The position numbers were made by a program, and so were the translations under genes. Positions 28,812-38,233 of a stretch of 41,440 bases of DNA are shown here, in pieces. Each line of letters begins with the position of its first letter. Within the stretch, counting starts at the first letter, position 1. The notes under the pieces are model-generated. The model was not told the DNA's origin and did not search any database. It was given only the letters and a program-made list of their open reading frames with translations. The DNA is taken from assembly GCF_030462475.1 (NCBI RefSeq), contig NZ_JASMRZ010000029.1, forward strand, positions 5,155 to 46,594. The letters are read 5' to 3'. The DNA comes from Variovorax sp. CAN15. Its GTDB lineage: Bacteria; Pseudomonadota; Gammaproteobacteria; Burkholderiales; Burkholderiaceae_C.

Positions 28812-29401
28812 TTGGACACTTTCAGTTTGAGTGTGAGAACGTCGACCGGTGGGGCCGAATTGCGATCGAATTCGCAGGCGGCGGCGATGCCCGCCTCCGC
28901 CACATCGCGCGAGGTGCGCGACTTGATGTCATAGGCCGCGTGCATGGCGCCGAGTGCGAAGCTGCGTCCCGAGCCGATGGCCCAGAACTCCTTGAACTCG
29001 AACACCTCGCGGTAGCTGTAGATGCCATAGATGCCACTCTGGTTGGCCATCAGCATCGTGAACTGGCTCGACTCGTAGGGCTCGTGGTCGTCTTCCTTGG
29101 TCTGCATGAAGAACGAGTCCTTCAGCACCGGATGCAGCATCGTGAAGGTGCGGAAGATCTCGTGCTTGCTGCCGAACATCAGCTGCTCGCGCGGTTGCGC
29201 GGCCAGCGCATGCTGCAGCACCAGGAAGTGCGCGGCGGCGCCGGCCATCGCGAACAGGCTCTGCCCCGCCGCGTCCTCGACGGTGAAGATCTTCTGGTTC
29301 GCCTCGGCGCGGTGCGAAAGCCGCGTGTCGCCGAAGGTCACCAGAGAATCCGCTGCCATCGTGACCTGGCCGCCCTTGCGGACGGCCACAACCGTGGTCA
29401 T
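28808..29401 (-). CDS. Proteasome/HslV-like Ntn hydrolase (BPH type), inside the PDH operon
   Basis: 197-aa protein with the fold signature of proteasome beta/HslV peptidases. After Met removal the N-terminal nucleophile would be Thr2 ([11 protein letters not shown]). The partner Asp is Asp18 ([11 protein letters not shown]) and the Lys is Lys37 (NQKIF), three residues later than in Hsl[12 protein letters not shown] and [18 protein letters not shown] match HslV-like GSG motifs. It fits the betaproteobacterial proteasome homologue (BPH) described in the literature; I recall that a tetradecameric double ring has been reported for that family. No hslU or other unfoldase is adjacent. It overlaps aceF and lpdA by ATGA on both sides, so it is made in step with E2 and E3. 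Substrate and role here are unknown. A transporter label sometimes seen on such proteins is not supported: there are no membrane segments. Confidence 0.85.
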   Translation of the reverse strand: MTTVVAVRKGGQVTMAADSLVTFGDTRLSHRAEANQKIFTVEDAAGQSLFAMAGAAAHFLVLQHALAAQPREQLMFGSKHEIFRTFTMLHPVLKDSFFMQTKEDDHEPYESSQFTMLMANQSGIYGIYSYREVFEFKEFWAIGSGRSFALGAMHAAYDIKSRTSRDVAEAGIAAACEFDRNSAPPVDVLTLKLKVSK

Positions 29402-31071
29402 AGCAGGATACGGCGATAGTCCGCGAGCACCTGGCCCAGGTAGGCGTTGAAACGCGCAGCCAGGGCGCCGTCGATCACGCGGTGGTCATAGGACAGCGAC
29501 ATCGGCAGCGTCAGGCGCGGCACGAACTGCTTGCCGTCCCACACCGGCTTCATCGCGCTCTTCGACAGGCCGAGGATGGCCACTTCCGGAGCGTTGATGA
29601 TGGGCGTGAAGTGCGTGCCGCCGATGCCGCCGAGCGAGCTGATCGAGAAGCAGCCGCCCTGCATGTCGGCCGAGCCGAGCTTGCCGTCGCGCGCCTTCTT
29701 GGCGAGCTCGCCCATCTCGGCGCTGATCTGCAGGATGCCCTTCTTGTCGGCATCCTTCAGCACCGGCACCACGAGGCCGTTGGGCGTGTCCGCCGCGAAG
29801 CCGATGTTGTAGTACTGCTTGTAGACGAGCTGGTCGCCATCCAGGCTGGTGTTGAACTCGGGGAATTTCTTCAGCGCCGCGACCACCGCCTTGATGACGA
29901 AGGCCAGCATCGTGACCTTCACGCCCGACTTCTCGTTCTCCTTGTTGGTGGAGACGCGGAAGGCTTCGAGCTCGGTGATGTCGGCCTCGTCGTTGTTGGT
30001 GACGTGCGGGATCATCACCCAGTTGCGGTGCAGGTTCGCGCCGCTGAGCTTCTTGATGCGCGACAGGTCCTTGCGCTCGACCGTGCCGAACTTGGTGAAG
30101 TCGACCTTGGGCCACGGGATGAGACCCAGCGCCGCGCCGTCGGCGCCGCCACCGGCCGGCGCCTTGGCCGCCGAGGCCTTGGTGCTGGCCTGGCCGCTCA
30201 TCACGGCCTTGGTGAAGCTCTGGATGTCTTCCTGCGTGATGCGGCCCTTGGGACCGGAGCCCTTGACCTCTTCGAGCGGCACGCCGAGTTCGCGGGCGAA
30301 CTTGCGCACCGAGGGCGACGCGTGCGGCAGGTTGCCGCTCGGGGCGACCGTCGGGTTGTGGGCCGGAGCTGCTGCAGCTGGCGCGAGCGCAGGCGCCGGG
30401 GCTACCGCTGCGGGAGCGCTTGCCGTGGCGGCTGCAGGAGCCGCCACGGCTGCTGCCTGCGCGGGCGCCGGAGCGGCTGCACCGGCCGCACCTTCGAGCA
30501 CGGCGATCAGGTCACCGATGTTGACCGTGTCGCCGACCTTGACCTTGAGCTCCTTGAGCACGCCGGCGGCCGAGGACGGAATCTCCATCGATGCCTTGTC
30601 CGATTCGACCGTGATCAGCGACTGTTCGGCCTTGATCGTGTCGCCCACCTTCACCAGCACTTCGATGACGGCGACGTCCTTGAAGTCGCCGATGTCCGGC
30701 ACCTTGACCTCGACCGGGCCCGAAGCCGCCGGGGCTGCCGCGGGAGCAGCCGGTGCGGGGGCCGCAGCGGCCGGCGCAGGCGCGGCGGCAGCCGGAGCCG
30801 CGGCGGGCGCCGGTGCTGCTGCGGCACCCGCTCCCTCGGCTTCGAGCACGAGCACCACCGAGCCTTCCTTGACCTTGCTGCCGACTTCGACCTTCAGTTC
30901 CTTGACCACACCGGCGGTCGACGACGGGATTTCCATCGACGCCTTGTCCGATTCGACCGTGATGAGCGACTGCTCGGCCTTCACCGTGTCGCCCACCTTC
31001 ACGAGCACCTCGATCACCGCGACTTCATCGAAATCGCCGATGTCCGGCACCTTCACTTCCACTGCTGCCAT
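29398..31071 (-). CDS. aceF: Dihydrolipoamide acetyltransferase (E2) of pyruvate dehydrogenase
   Basis: Core of PDH; moves acetyl from lipoamide to CoA. The 557-aa protein has two lipoyl domains (about 1-78 with Lys43; 119-196 with Lys159), both with [12 protein letters not shown], joined by Ala/Pro linkers. A peripheral-subunit-binding domain (about 250-287, [14 protein letters not shown]) leads to a catalytic domain ending [15 protein letters not shown] (His530, Asp534) and RRILL. GGGAG-type SD (GGGAG, 9 bases) precedes the ATG. It follows aceE by 54 bases and overlaps the Ntn-hydrolase gene by ATGA. Confidence 0.97.
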   Translation of the reverse strand: MAAVEVKVPDIGDFDEVAVIEVLVKVGDTVKAEQSLITVESDKASMEIPSSTAGVVKELKVEVGSKVKEGSVVLVLEAEGAGAAAAPAPAAAPAAAAPAPAAAAPAPAAPAAAPAASGPVEVKVPDIGDFKDVAVIEVLVKVGDTIKAEQSLITVESDKASMEIPSSAAGVLKELKVKVGDTVNIGDLIAVLEGAAGAAAPAPAQAAAVAAPAAATASAPAAVAPAPALAPAAAAPAHNPTVAPSGNLPHASPSVRKFARELGVPLEEVKGSGPKGRITQEDIQSFTKAVMSGQASTKASAAKAPAGGGADGAALGLIPWPKVDFTKFGTVERKDLSRIKKLSGANLHRNWVMIPHVTNNDEADITELEAFRVSTNKENEKSGVKVTMLAFVIKAVVAALKKFPEFNTSLDGDQLVYKQYYNIGFAADTPNGLVVPVLKDADKKGILQISAEMGELAKKARDGKLGSADMQGGCFSISSLGGIGGTHFTPIINAPEVAILGLSKSAMKPVWDGKQFVPRLTLPMSLSYDHRVIDGALAARFNAYLGQVLADYRRILL

Positions 31072-31125
31072 ATCGTTGTCTCCCGCCGTAAGGCGCCGTT
31101 CGTTCGTTGGTTGTTGATCAGGGGT

Positions 31126-33840
31126 TCAGGCGTAGAGCGGGTTGACCTTGTCGACATTGATGCCGTACTTCTTGATCGCTTCCACCACCTTGGCCACAGG
31201 CACGGTGCCATCTTCGCTCAGCACCTTGAGCGCGGCCACCACGATGTAGTGGCGGTTGACCTCGAAGTGCTCGCGCAGCTTGTTGCGGAAGTCGCTGCGG
31301 CCGAAGCCGTCGGTGCCCAGCACCTTGTAGTTGCGGCCCTTCGGAATGAAGGGGCGGATCTGCTCGGCGTAGGCCTTCATGTAGTCGGTCGATGCGACCA
31401 CCGGGCCGGTCGATGCTGCGAGCTGCTCGGCCACGAAGGGCACGCGCGGGGTCTGGTCGGGGTGCAGCAGGTTCCAGCGGTCGGCGTCCTGGCCGTCGCG
31501 GGTCAGCTCGTTGAAGCTCGGGCAGCTCCACACGGAAGCCGACACGCCCCAGTCCTTTTCGAGCAGCTCTTGCGCAGCAAAGCTTTCGCGCAGGATCGTG
31601 CCGCTGCCCAGCAGTTGCACCGTGGGTGCCTTGGCCTTCAGCGCGGGGCCCTGCTTCGACAGGTACATGCCCTTGATGATCTGCTCTTCGGTGCCGGGCT
31701 GGAGGCCGGGCATTGCGTAGTTCTCGTTGAGCAGCGTCAGGTAGTAGTAGACGTTGTCCTGCTTCTCGACCATGCGCTTCAGGCCATGGTGCAGGATCAC
31801 GCCGACTTCATGAGCGAAGGTCGGGTCGTAGCTCACGCAGTTCGGGATGGTGTTGGCCAGGATGTGGCTGTGGCCGTCTTCGTGCTGCAGGCCTTCGCCG
31901 TTCAGCGTGGTGCGCCCCGAGGTGCCGCCCAGCAGGAAGCCGCGCGCCTGCATGTCGCCGGCAGCCCATGCCAGGTCGCCGATGCGCTGGAAGCCGAACA
32001 TCGAGTAGTACACGTAGAACGGCACCATGATGCGGTTGTTCGTGCTGTACGAGGTGGCGGCGGCGATCCAGCTCGACATGCCGCCGGCTTCGTTGATGCC
32101 TTCCTGCAGGATCTGGCCGGCCTTGTCTTCCTTGTAGTACATGACCTGGTCTTTATCGACCGGGGTGTACTGCTGACCGTGCGGGTTGTAGATGCCGATC
32201 TGGCGGAACAGGCCTTCCATGCCGAAGGTGCGGGCCTCGTCCACCAGGATGGGCACGACGCGCGGGCCCAGCGCCTTGTCGCGCAGCAGCTGCGTGAGGA
32301 AGCGCACGTAGGCTTGCGTGGTCGAGATCTCGCGGCCCTCGGCCGTGGGCTCCATCACTGCCTTGAAGGTATCGAGCGACGGCACCGTGAAGCTCTCGTC
32401 GGCCTTGACGCGGCGGTGCGGCAGGTAGCCGCCGAGGGCCTTGCGGCGCTCGTGCAGGTAGCGCATTTCCGGCGTGTCGTCGGCCGGCTTGTAGAACGGC
32501 AGCTCGGCGATCTGGCTGTCGGGAATCGGGATGTTGAAGCGGTCGCGGAAGGCCTTGATGTCCTCGTCGCCGAGCTTCTTGGTCTGGTGGACCGTGTTCT
32601 TGCCTTCGCCGATCTTGCCCATGCCGAAGCCCTTGACGGTCTTCACGAGCAGCACGGTCGGCTGGCCCTTGTGGTTCTGGGCGGCGTGGAAGGCGGCGTA
32701 CACCTTCTGCGAATCGTGGCCGCCGCGCTGGAGGTTCCAGATCTCGTCGTCGGTCATGTGCTCGACCATCTTCAGCGTGCGCGGATCGCGGCCGAAGAAG
32801 TTCTTGCGGACGTAGGCGCCGTCGTTGGCCTTGAACGACTGGTAGTCGCCGTCGTTGCACTCCATCATGATCTTGCGCAGCGCGCCGTCATGGTCCTTCT
32901 CGAGCAGGGCGTCCCAGCCCTTGCCCCAGACCAGCTTGACGACGTTCCAGTTGGCGCCGCGGAACTCGCCCTCGAGCTCCTGGATGATCTTGCCGTTGCC
33001 TCGCACCGGGCCATCCAGGCGCTGCAGGTTGCAATTGATGACGAAGATCAGGTTGTCGAGGTTCTCGCGCGCCGCCAGGCCGATGGCGCCCAGCGATTCG
33101 ACTTCGTCCATTTCACCGTCGCCGCAGAAGACCCAGACCTTGCGGTTCTCGGTGTTGGCGATGCCGCGTGCGTGCAGGTACTTGAGGAAGCGCGCCTGGT
33201 AGATCGCCATCAGCGGGCCCAGGCCCATCGACACGGTCGGGAACTGCCAGAACTCCGGCATCAGCTTGGGGTGGGGGTAGCTTGAGAGGCCCTTGCCGTC
33301 GACTTCCTGGCGGAAGTTCAGCAGTTGCTCTTCGGAGAGGCGGCCTTCGAGGTAGGCGCGGGCGTAGATGCCGGGAGAGACGTGGCCCTGGATGTAGAGC
33401 AGGTCGCCGCCGTGGTTCTCGCTCTCGGCGTGCCAGAAGTGGTTGAAGCCGGCGCCGAACATGCTGGCCAGCGAGGCGAAGGAGCCGATGTGGCCGCCCA
33501 GGTCGCCGCCTTCGGCCGGGTGGTGCCGGTTGGCCTTGACCACCATGGCCATCGCGTTCCAGCGCATGTAGGCGCGCAGGCGCTGTTCGATCTCGAGGTT
33601 GCCGGGGCTGCGGGCTTCCTGCGAGGGCTCGATGGTGTTGACGTAGCCGGTGTTGGCCGAGAACGGCATGTCGACCGTGTTCTGGCGGGCATGTTCGAGC
33701 AGCTGCTCGAGAAGGAAGTGAGCCCGCTCAGGCCCCTCGCTCTGGATGACGGAAGACAGTGCATCCATCCATTCACGGGTCTCCTGGGCGTCCGCGTCGT
33801 TAGCGGCCGAGCCGAACAGGTTCTCGGGATTTGCCGACAT
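31126..33840 (-). CDS. aceE: Pyruvate dehydrogenase E1 component (homodimeric)
   Basis: Thiamine-diphosphate E1 that decarboxylates pyruvate and acetylates the E2 lipoyl groups. The 904-aa protein is of the long homodimeric AceE type. GGDLGGHIGSFASLASMFGAGFNHFWH and the ThDP motif GDGEMDEVESLGAI...NLIFVINCN are present. The C-terminal third (GTDGFGRSDFRNKLREHFEVN) is typical. AAAAGGAGACA is a strong ribosome site before the ATG at 33840. First gene of the PDH operon, divergent from the histidine kinase gene. Confidence 0.98.
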   Translation of the reverse strand: MSANPENLFGSAANDADAQETREWMDALSSVIQSEGPERAHFLLEQLLEHARQNTVDMPFSANTGYVNTIEPSQEARSPGNLEIEQRLRAYMRWNAMAMVVKANRHHPAEGGDLGGHIGSFASLASMFGAGFNHFWHAESENHGGDLLYIQGHVSPGIYARAYLEGRLSEEQLLNFRQEVDGKGLSSYPHPKLMPEFWQFPTVSMGLGPLMAIYQARFLKYLHARGIANTENRKVWVFCGDGEMDEVESLGAIGLAARENLDNLIFVINCNLQRLDGPVRGNGKIIQELEGEFRGANWNVVKLVWGKGWDALLEKDHDGALRKIMMECNDGDYQSFKANDGAYVRKNFFGRDPRTLKMVEHMTDDEIWNLQRGGHDSQKVYAAFHAAQNHKGQPTVLLVKTVKGFGMGKIGEGKNTVHQTKKLGDEDIKAFRDRFNIPIPDSQIAELPFYKPADDTPEMRYLHERRKALGGYLPHRRVKADESFTVPSLDTFKAVMEPTAEGREISTTQAYVRFLTQLLRDKALGPRVVPILVDEARTFGMEGLFRQIGIYNPHGQQYTPVDKDQVMYYKEDKAGQILQEGINEAGGMSSWIAAATSYSTNNRIMVPFYVYYSMFGFQRIGDLAWAAGDMQARGFLLGGTSGRTTLNGEGLQHEDGHSHILANTIPNCVSYDPTFAHEVGVILHHGLKRMVEKQDNVYYYLTLLNENYAMPGLQPGTEEQIIKGMYLSKQGPALKAKAPTVQLLGSGTILRESFAAQELLEKDWGVSASVWSCPSFNELTRDGQDADRWNLLHPDQTPRVPFVAEQLAASTGPVVASTDYMKAYAEQIRPFIPKGRNYKVLGTDGFGRSDFRNKLREHFEVNRHYIVVAALKVLSEDGTVPVAKVVEAIKKYGINVDKVNPLYA

Positions 33841-33902
33841 GCTTGTGTCTCCTTTTAGGGCTGTGGCTGTAATTTAAGTGCGCTGTGCTGCGAACGCGGC
33901 GG

Positions 33903-33960
33903 AGTTTCGCATAGAAACATCGCAATTTCAAATAGTGCTTTTTGATTTTTCAATATGAAA
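33903..33960 (-). promoter_or_regulatory. AT-rich promoter/operator region of the PDH operon
   Basis: On the minus strand TTGAAA (33953-33948), 17 bases, TGAAAT (33930-33925) form a candidate promoter. A second overlapping TTGAAA (33931-33926) is 17 bases from GAAACT (33908-33903). A 13-base perfect palindrome TTTCAATATGAAA (33948-33960) covers the first -35. It is not the PdhR-type ATTGGT/ACCAAT site. Confidence 0.4.
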
Positions 33961-34002
33961 TTATCGAGGCAATCCAGCCCCGGGCAGCGACCCGCACAAG
34001 GC

Positions 34003-34031
34003 ATGGCAACACGAGGGGGCAAGCCTAGAAT
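34003..34031 (+). promoter_or_regulatory. Promoter candidate of the histidine kinase gene (leaderless)
   Basis: ATGGCA (34003-34008, 4 of 6), 17-base spacer, TAGAAT (34026-34031, 5 of 6). The -10 ends 6 bases before the ATG at 34038 and no Shine-Dalgarno lies between them. Confidence 0.5.
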
Positions 34032-34037
34032 CCGCCC

Positions 34038-36578
34038 ATGCCTCTCTCCTCTCCGCTGGCGGTTGCCCGCAGTGCCGTGAACGCCTCGCCGCTGTCCTGG
34101 TGGCGCAGGTGGTGGCGACGCCAGACACCGGTGCTGCAGGACGCGGTCGCCATGCTCGCGCCGATGGCGGCCGTGCTGCTGTTCCTTGCCGCCATCGTTT
34201 CCGCCTTCTGGTATCTGCGCACCGAGGAAGTCGAACGCGAGCAGGAGTCGGTGCGCCGCGACGTCGAGTACGCACAGCAGCGCATGCGCCTGCGGCTGCT
34301 GGAACGGCAGGAGCAGCTGATGCGCATCGCGCGCGACGCCTCCAACCGCGAGATCGACCCCATCGAATTCACCAGTCGCGCCGAGTCGCTGGTGAGCCAG
34401 TTCCCCGAACTGCAGACCATCACCTGGATCGACGACCGCCGCCGCTTCAAGGCCGGCTACGCTGCCCCCAGCGTGCACCCGGCGCAGCAGCACCTGATCG
34501 GCGACGTGCTGCGCCCCGGCGACATCGAGAGCAACTATGCGCTGGCCCGCGAACTGCGCCAGCCGGTGTTCTCTCAGCCCGTGGCGGGCGGCGACCCACC
34601 GGCCATGCTGCAGCTGCACATCCCCCTCTTCGACCAGGGCCTGTTCGCGGGCGTGGTGCTGGGCGAGTTCTCGGTCGACGGCCTGCTGCGCTACGGCATG
34701 CCCTCCGAGGTGCAGGCGCGCTATGCGGTGTCGCTGCTCGATGCCAAGGGGCAGGTGATCGCCGGCAACACTGCCAACCTGAAGGAAAACGGTACGCGGC
34801 TGCTGCCCTGGACCGAGCGGACCAACGAATATGAAGTGCCGGTGTCGCCGGTGGGCAATGCGCTGGTGCTGCGGGCGCAGGCGTACCGCACCTCGCAGGG
34901 CGTGGTCGGCAACGGCCTTTTCTGGCTGGTCTGCGCGCTCAGCGTGCTTACCAGCTGGATGCTGATCGGCACCTGGCGCCACACGCGGCGGCGGCTGCAG
35001 GCGCAGCAGCGGCTGGTGGCCGAGACCAACTTCCGCCGCGCGATGGAAAACTCCATGCTCACCGGCATGCGCGTGCTCGACCTGCAGGGCCGCATCACCT
35101 ACGTCAACGCCGCCTTCTGCGCGATGACCGGCTGGAGCGAGGAAGAGCTGGTCGGCCAGTCTCCGCCCTTCCCCTACTGGCTCGAATCCGACCGCGAGGT
35201 GATGAACGAGCGGCTCGAAGAAGAGCTGCACGGCCGCGCCCTGCCCGGCGGCTTCCAGGTCCGGGTGAAGCGCAAGAACGGCAGCGTGTTCAACGCCCGC
35301 CTCTACGTGTCGCCGCTGATCGACGCGCGCGGCCACCAGACCGGCTGGATGACGTCGATGACCGACATCACCGAGCCCACGCGCATCCGCGAGCAGCTGT
35401 CGGCCTCCTACGAGCGCTTCACCACGGTGCTGGAAGCACTCGACGCGGCCGTGTCGGTGGCCCCCATCGGCAGCGAGGAACTGCTGTTCGCCAACAAGCT
35501 GTACCGGCTCTGGTTCGGCTCCGACACCGTGGGCCACCTCGGCATGGTCGCGCAGGCGGGCGTGCCGGCGTCGAACGCGCACGACGAGGGCCTGGACGAC
35601 GTCGACCCCTACGCAGGCCTGCCGATCGACACGCTCACCGCCGCTCAGACCGCCAACAACGAGATCTTCGTGCCCCACCTCGGCAAATGGCTCGAAGTGC
35701 GCTCGCGCTACCTGACCTGGGTGGACGGCCGCCTCGCACAGCTGGTGATCGCCACCGACATCACGCCACGCCGCGACGCCGAAGAGCAGGCCGCCGCGCA
35801 GGCCGACAAGGCCCAGGCCGCCAGCCGCCTCATCACCATGGGCGAAATGGCGTCGAGCGTGGCGCACGAGCTCAACCAGCCGCTGACCGCCATCACCAAC
35901 TACTGCAACGGGATGATGTCGCGCATCAAGGGGCAGACGATCGACACCGAGGCGCTGCTCGCCGCCCTCGAGAAAACCTCGAAGCAGGCCCAGCGTGCGG
36001 GCCAGATCATCCAGCGCATCCGCTCCTTCGTGAAGCGCAGCGAACCCAACCGCACGCCGGCCGACGTGGCCACCATGGTGAGCGAAGCGGTCGAGCTTGC
36101 CGGCATCGAGCTGCGCCGGCGCAACGTGCGCCTGAACCACTACGTGGCGGCGCGGCTGCCGGTGGTGCGGGTCGACCCGATCCTCATCGAGCAGGTGATG
36201 GTCAACCTGCTGAAGAACGCCGCGGAATCCATCGACCTGGCCGACCGCCCCCTGGCGCGCCGCAGCGTCGAGCTGCGCGTGCTGCCCAAGGTGATCGAGG
36301 GCCACAACGCCATCGAGTTCTCGGTGCAGGACACGGGCAAGGGCCTGGCCCCGGAGGTGATGGACCGGCTCTACGAGGCCTTCTTCTCCACCAAGCCCGA
36401 GGGCATGGGCATCGGGCTCAATTTGTGCCGCACCATCGTCGAGTCGCACCGCGGCCGGATGCAGGCAGAGAACATCTACAATGGCCCGGATGTGATCGGA
36501 TGCCGTTTTTCCTTCTGGATTCCGGTGTTGGACGCTATCAGTTCCGTAGCTAGCGACGAGGCAAAGGTACCTGCATGA
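34038..36578 (+). CDS. Membrane PAS-domain sensor histidine kinase
   Basis: Sensor of a FixL/DctB-like two-component system, 846 aa. TM1 is residues 38-60 and TM2 about 291-313, enclosing a 230-residue periplasmic sensor (probably Cache-like by size and position). Two PAS domains follow (about 331-448 and 456-577). The kinase has phospho-acceptor His610 in SSVAHELNQPLTAITNY, N box NLLKNAAESI, G1 box DTGKGLAP and G2 box GMGIGLNLCRTIVESH. The stop overlaps the response-regulator ATG by 4 bases. It diverges from aceE across a 197-base gap, so a link to pyruvate or a related acid is plausible but unproven. Confidence 0.93.
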   Translation: MPLSSPLAVARSAVNASPLSWWRRWWRRQTPVLQDAVAMLAPMAAVLLFLAAIVSAFWYLRTEEVEREQESVRRDVEYAQQRMRLRLLERQEQLMRIARDASNREIDPIEFTSRAESLVSQFPELQTITWIDDRRRFKAGYAAPSVHPAQQHLIGDVLRPGDIESNYALARELRQPVFSQPVAGGDPPAMLQLHIPLFDQGLFAGVVLGEFSVDGLLRYGMPSEVQARYAVSLLDAKGQVIAGNTANLKENGTRLLPWTERTNEYEVPVSPVGNALVLRAQAYRTSQGVVGNGLFWLVCALSVLTSWMLIGTWRHTRRRLQAQQRLVAETNFRRAMENSMLTGMRVLDLQGRITYVNAAFCAMTGWSEEELVGQSPPFPYWLESDREVMNERLEEELHGRALPGGFQVRVKRKNGSVFNARLYVSPLIDARGHQTGWMTSMTDITEPTRIREQLSASYERFTTVLEALDAAVSVAPIGSEELLFANKLYRLWFGSDTVGHLGMVAQAGVPASNAHDEGLDDVDPYAGLPIDTLTAAQTANNEIFVPHLGKWLEVRSRYLTWVDGRLAQLVIATDITPRRDAEEQAAAQADKAQAASRLITMGEMASSVAHELNQPLTAITNYCNGMMSRIKGQTIDTEALLAALEKTSKQAQRAGQIIQRIRSFVKRSEPNRTPADVATMVSEAVELAGIELRRRNVRLNHYVAARLPVVRVDPILIEQVMVNLLKNAAESIDLADRPLARRSVELRVLPKVIEGHNAIEFSVQDTGKGLAPEVMDRLYEAFFSTKPEGMGIGLNLCRTIVESHRGRMQAENIYNGPDVIGCRFSFWIPVLDAISSVASDEAKVPA

Positions 36579-37207
36579 GTTTGATTCCGAAGAAGGGCAC
36601 GGTCTATGTCGTCGACGACGACGAAGCCGTACGCGATTCGCTGCAATGGCTGCTCGAGGGCAAGGACTACAGAGTCCGCTGTTTCGATTCCGCCGAATCC
36701 TTTCTCTCCCGATACGACCCGCGCGAAGTCGCCTGTCTGATCGTCGACATCCGCATGGCGGGCATGACCGGCCTCGAACTGCAGGACCGGCTCATCGAAC
36801 GGCGCTCCCCGCTGCCGATCGTGGTCATCACCGGCCACGGCGACGTGCCGATGGCGGTCGACAGCATGAAGAAGGGCGCCATGGATTTCATCCAGAAGCC
36901 CTTCAACGACGAGGAACTCGTCACGCTGGTCGAGCGCATGCTCGAACACGCACGCGGCGCCTTCACGCAGCACCAGCAATCGGCCAGCCGCGACGCGCTG
37001 CTGTCCAAGCTCACGGGCCGCGAGGCACAGGTGCTCGAACGCATCGTCGCCGGCCGCCTGAACAAGCAGATCGCCGACGACCTGGGCATCAGCATCAAGA
37101 CGGTCGAGGCGCACCGCGCCAACATCATGGAAAAGCTCAACGCCAATACCGTGGCCGATCTGCTCAAGATCGCGCTGGGGCAGGCGGCGCCAGCGGCCAA
37201 GGCCTAG
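36575..37207 (+). CDS. FixJ/TtrR-type response regulator (receiver + LuxR HTH)
   Basis: 210-aa transcription factor partner of the kinase. The receiver domain (about 9-122) has acidic pocket VVDDDEAVRDS, phospho-acceptor Asp58 (CLIVDIRMAGMTGLEL), VITGHGDVPMAV and Lys in FIQKPF. The LuxR-type HTH (about 142-203) reads LTGREAQVLERIVAGRLNKQ, then SIKTVEAHRANIMEKL. ATGA overlap with the kinase implies coupling. A terminator follows. Candidate targets are the nearby divergent aceE operon and this operon itself. Confidence 0.94.
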   Translation: MSLIPKKGTVYVVDDDEAVRDSLQWLLEGKDYRVRCFDSAESFLSRYDPREVACLIVDIRMAGMTGLELQDRLIERRSPLPIVVITGHGDVPMAVDSMKKGAMDFIQKPFNDEELVTLVERMLEHARGAFTQHQQSASRDALLSKLTGREAQVLERIVAGRLNKQIADDLGISIKTVEAHRANIMEKLNANTVADLLKIALGQAAPAAKA

Positions 37208-37243
37208 AAACAGCTATCCGCCCGATAGCGACGTATGACCCCC

Positions 37244-37268
37244 ACGCCTGCGCAAGCGGGCGTTTTTA
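37244..37268 (+). terminator. Intrinsic terminator after the two-component operon
   Basis: ACGCCTGC (37244-37251) pairs with GCGGGCGT (37256-37263) around a GCAA tetraloop (GNRA type), one G-U pair, followed by a run of five T. It separates the regulator from folD. Confidence 0.85.
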
Positions 37269-37286
37269 CTTGGAAAATCGAAACCG

Positions 37287-38138
37287 ATGACCGCCCAACT
37301 GATCGACGGCAACGCCCTCGCCAAAACCATTCGCGCCGAAGTTGCCGGTCGCACCGCCGCACTCAAGGCCAAAGGCGTGAACCCGGCCCTTTCCATCATC
37401 CTCGTGGGCGAAGACCCGGCCAGCCAGGTCTACACGAAGCACAAGGTCAACGACAGCGCCCAGACCGGCCTGGATGCCACGCTCGAGACCTACCCTGCAG
37501 ACATGAGCGAGGCCGACCTGCTGGCCCGCATCCGCACGCTCAACGACGACCCGAAGGTGCACGGCATCCTGGTGCAGCTGCCGCTGCCCAGGCACATGGA
37601 CAGCCAGAAGGTCATCGAGGCCATCTCGCCCGCCAAGGACGTCGACGGCTTCCACGTCGCCAGCGCCGGCGCGCTGATGACCGGCGCCCCCGGCTTCTGG
37701 CCCTGCACGCCGCACGGCTGCATGAAGATGCTCGAATCCATCGGCTACGACCTGCGCGGCAAGCATGCCGTGGTCATCGGCCGCAGCAACATCGTCGGCA
37801 AGCCGATGGCCATGATGCTGCTCGCCAAGAGCGCCACCGTGACGATCTGCCACAGCGCCACCAAGGACCTGGGCGCCATCACGCGCCAGGCCGACGTCAT
37901 CGTCGCTGCGGTGGGCAAGCTCGACCTGCTGACAGCCGACATGGTCAAGCCCGGCGCGGTCGTCATCGACGTGGGCATGAACCGCAAGCCCGACGGCAAG
38001 CTCGCCGGCGACGTCGACTTCGACGGCGTGAAGGAAGTGGCCGGCTGGATCACGCCCGTGCCCGGCGGCGTCGGCCCGATGACGCGCGCCATGCTGCTGG
38101 TCAACACCCTTGAAGCGGCCGAGCGCGCCGCAACATGA
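37287..38138 (+). CDS. folD: Methylenetetrahydrofolate dehydrogenase/methenyl-THF cyclohydrolase FolD
   Basis: Bifunctional one-carbon enzyme interconverting 5,10-methylene-, methenyl- and 10-formyl-tetrahydrofolate with NADP. It has 283 aa, standard. The catalytic pair YxxxK is Tyr49/Lys53 in [21 protein letters not shown], the Rossmann segment [17 protein letters not shown], and the closing [15 protein letters not shown] are FolD signatures. GGAAAA precedes the ATG. After it comes a 127-base gap carrying a dispersed repeat, then an M3 peptidase gene; the order folD-prlC is common in Burkholderiales. Confidence 0.97.
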   Translation: MTAQLIDGNALAKTIRAEVAGRTAALKAKGVNPALSIILVGEDPASQVYTKHKVNDSAQTGLDATLETYPADMSEADLLARIRTLNDDPKVHGILVQLPLPRHMDSQKVIEAISPAKDVDGFHVASAGALMTGAPGFWPCTPHGCMKMLESIGYDLRGKHAVVIGRSNIVGKPMAMMLLAKSATVTICHSATKDLGAITRQADVIVAAVGKLDLLTADMVKPGAVVIDVGMNRKPDGKLAGDVDFDGVKEVAGWITPVPGGVGPMTRAMLLVNTLEAAERAAT

Positions 38139-38153
38139 GAACCACCCCGTTGC

Positions 38154-38233
38154 GTGCTCACTTCGTGTAGCCGCCTCCCCCTCAAGGGGCGCCACCGGCG
38201 GCCCGGCGAGGCCGGTTCCGCGGTGGCTCTCGC
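38154..38233 (+). repeat. Dispersed intergenic repeat, copy 2 (folD to M3 peptidase gap)
   Basis: GC-rich element with CACTTCGTGTAGC, a CCCC...GGGG segment, CCGGCGGCCCGGC and GGCCGGTTCCGCGGTG. It is the inverted counterpart (in window coordinates) of 14561-14642, so both copies have the same orientation relative to their flanking genes. It makes the long in-frame reading upstream of the peptidase ATG, which is not coding. Confidence 0.8.

Noticed and set aside
28808..29401. Genuine hslV of an HslUV protease
   Set aside because: No hslU is adjacent, the catalytic Lys is shifted by three residues and the C-terminal half differs; the BPH-type family fits better.
29482..33285. Plus-strand open frame of about 1267 codons antisense to aceF and aceE
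   Set aside because: Same reason: low-information His/Arg/Val-rich translation mirroring conserved genes on the other strand.
33855..36449. Minus-strand open frame of about 864 codons antisense to the histidine kinase
   Set aside because: No domain signature, and the kinase on plus has a full set of motifs.
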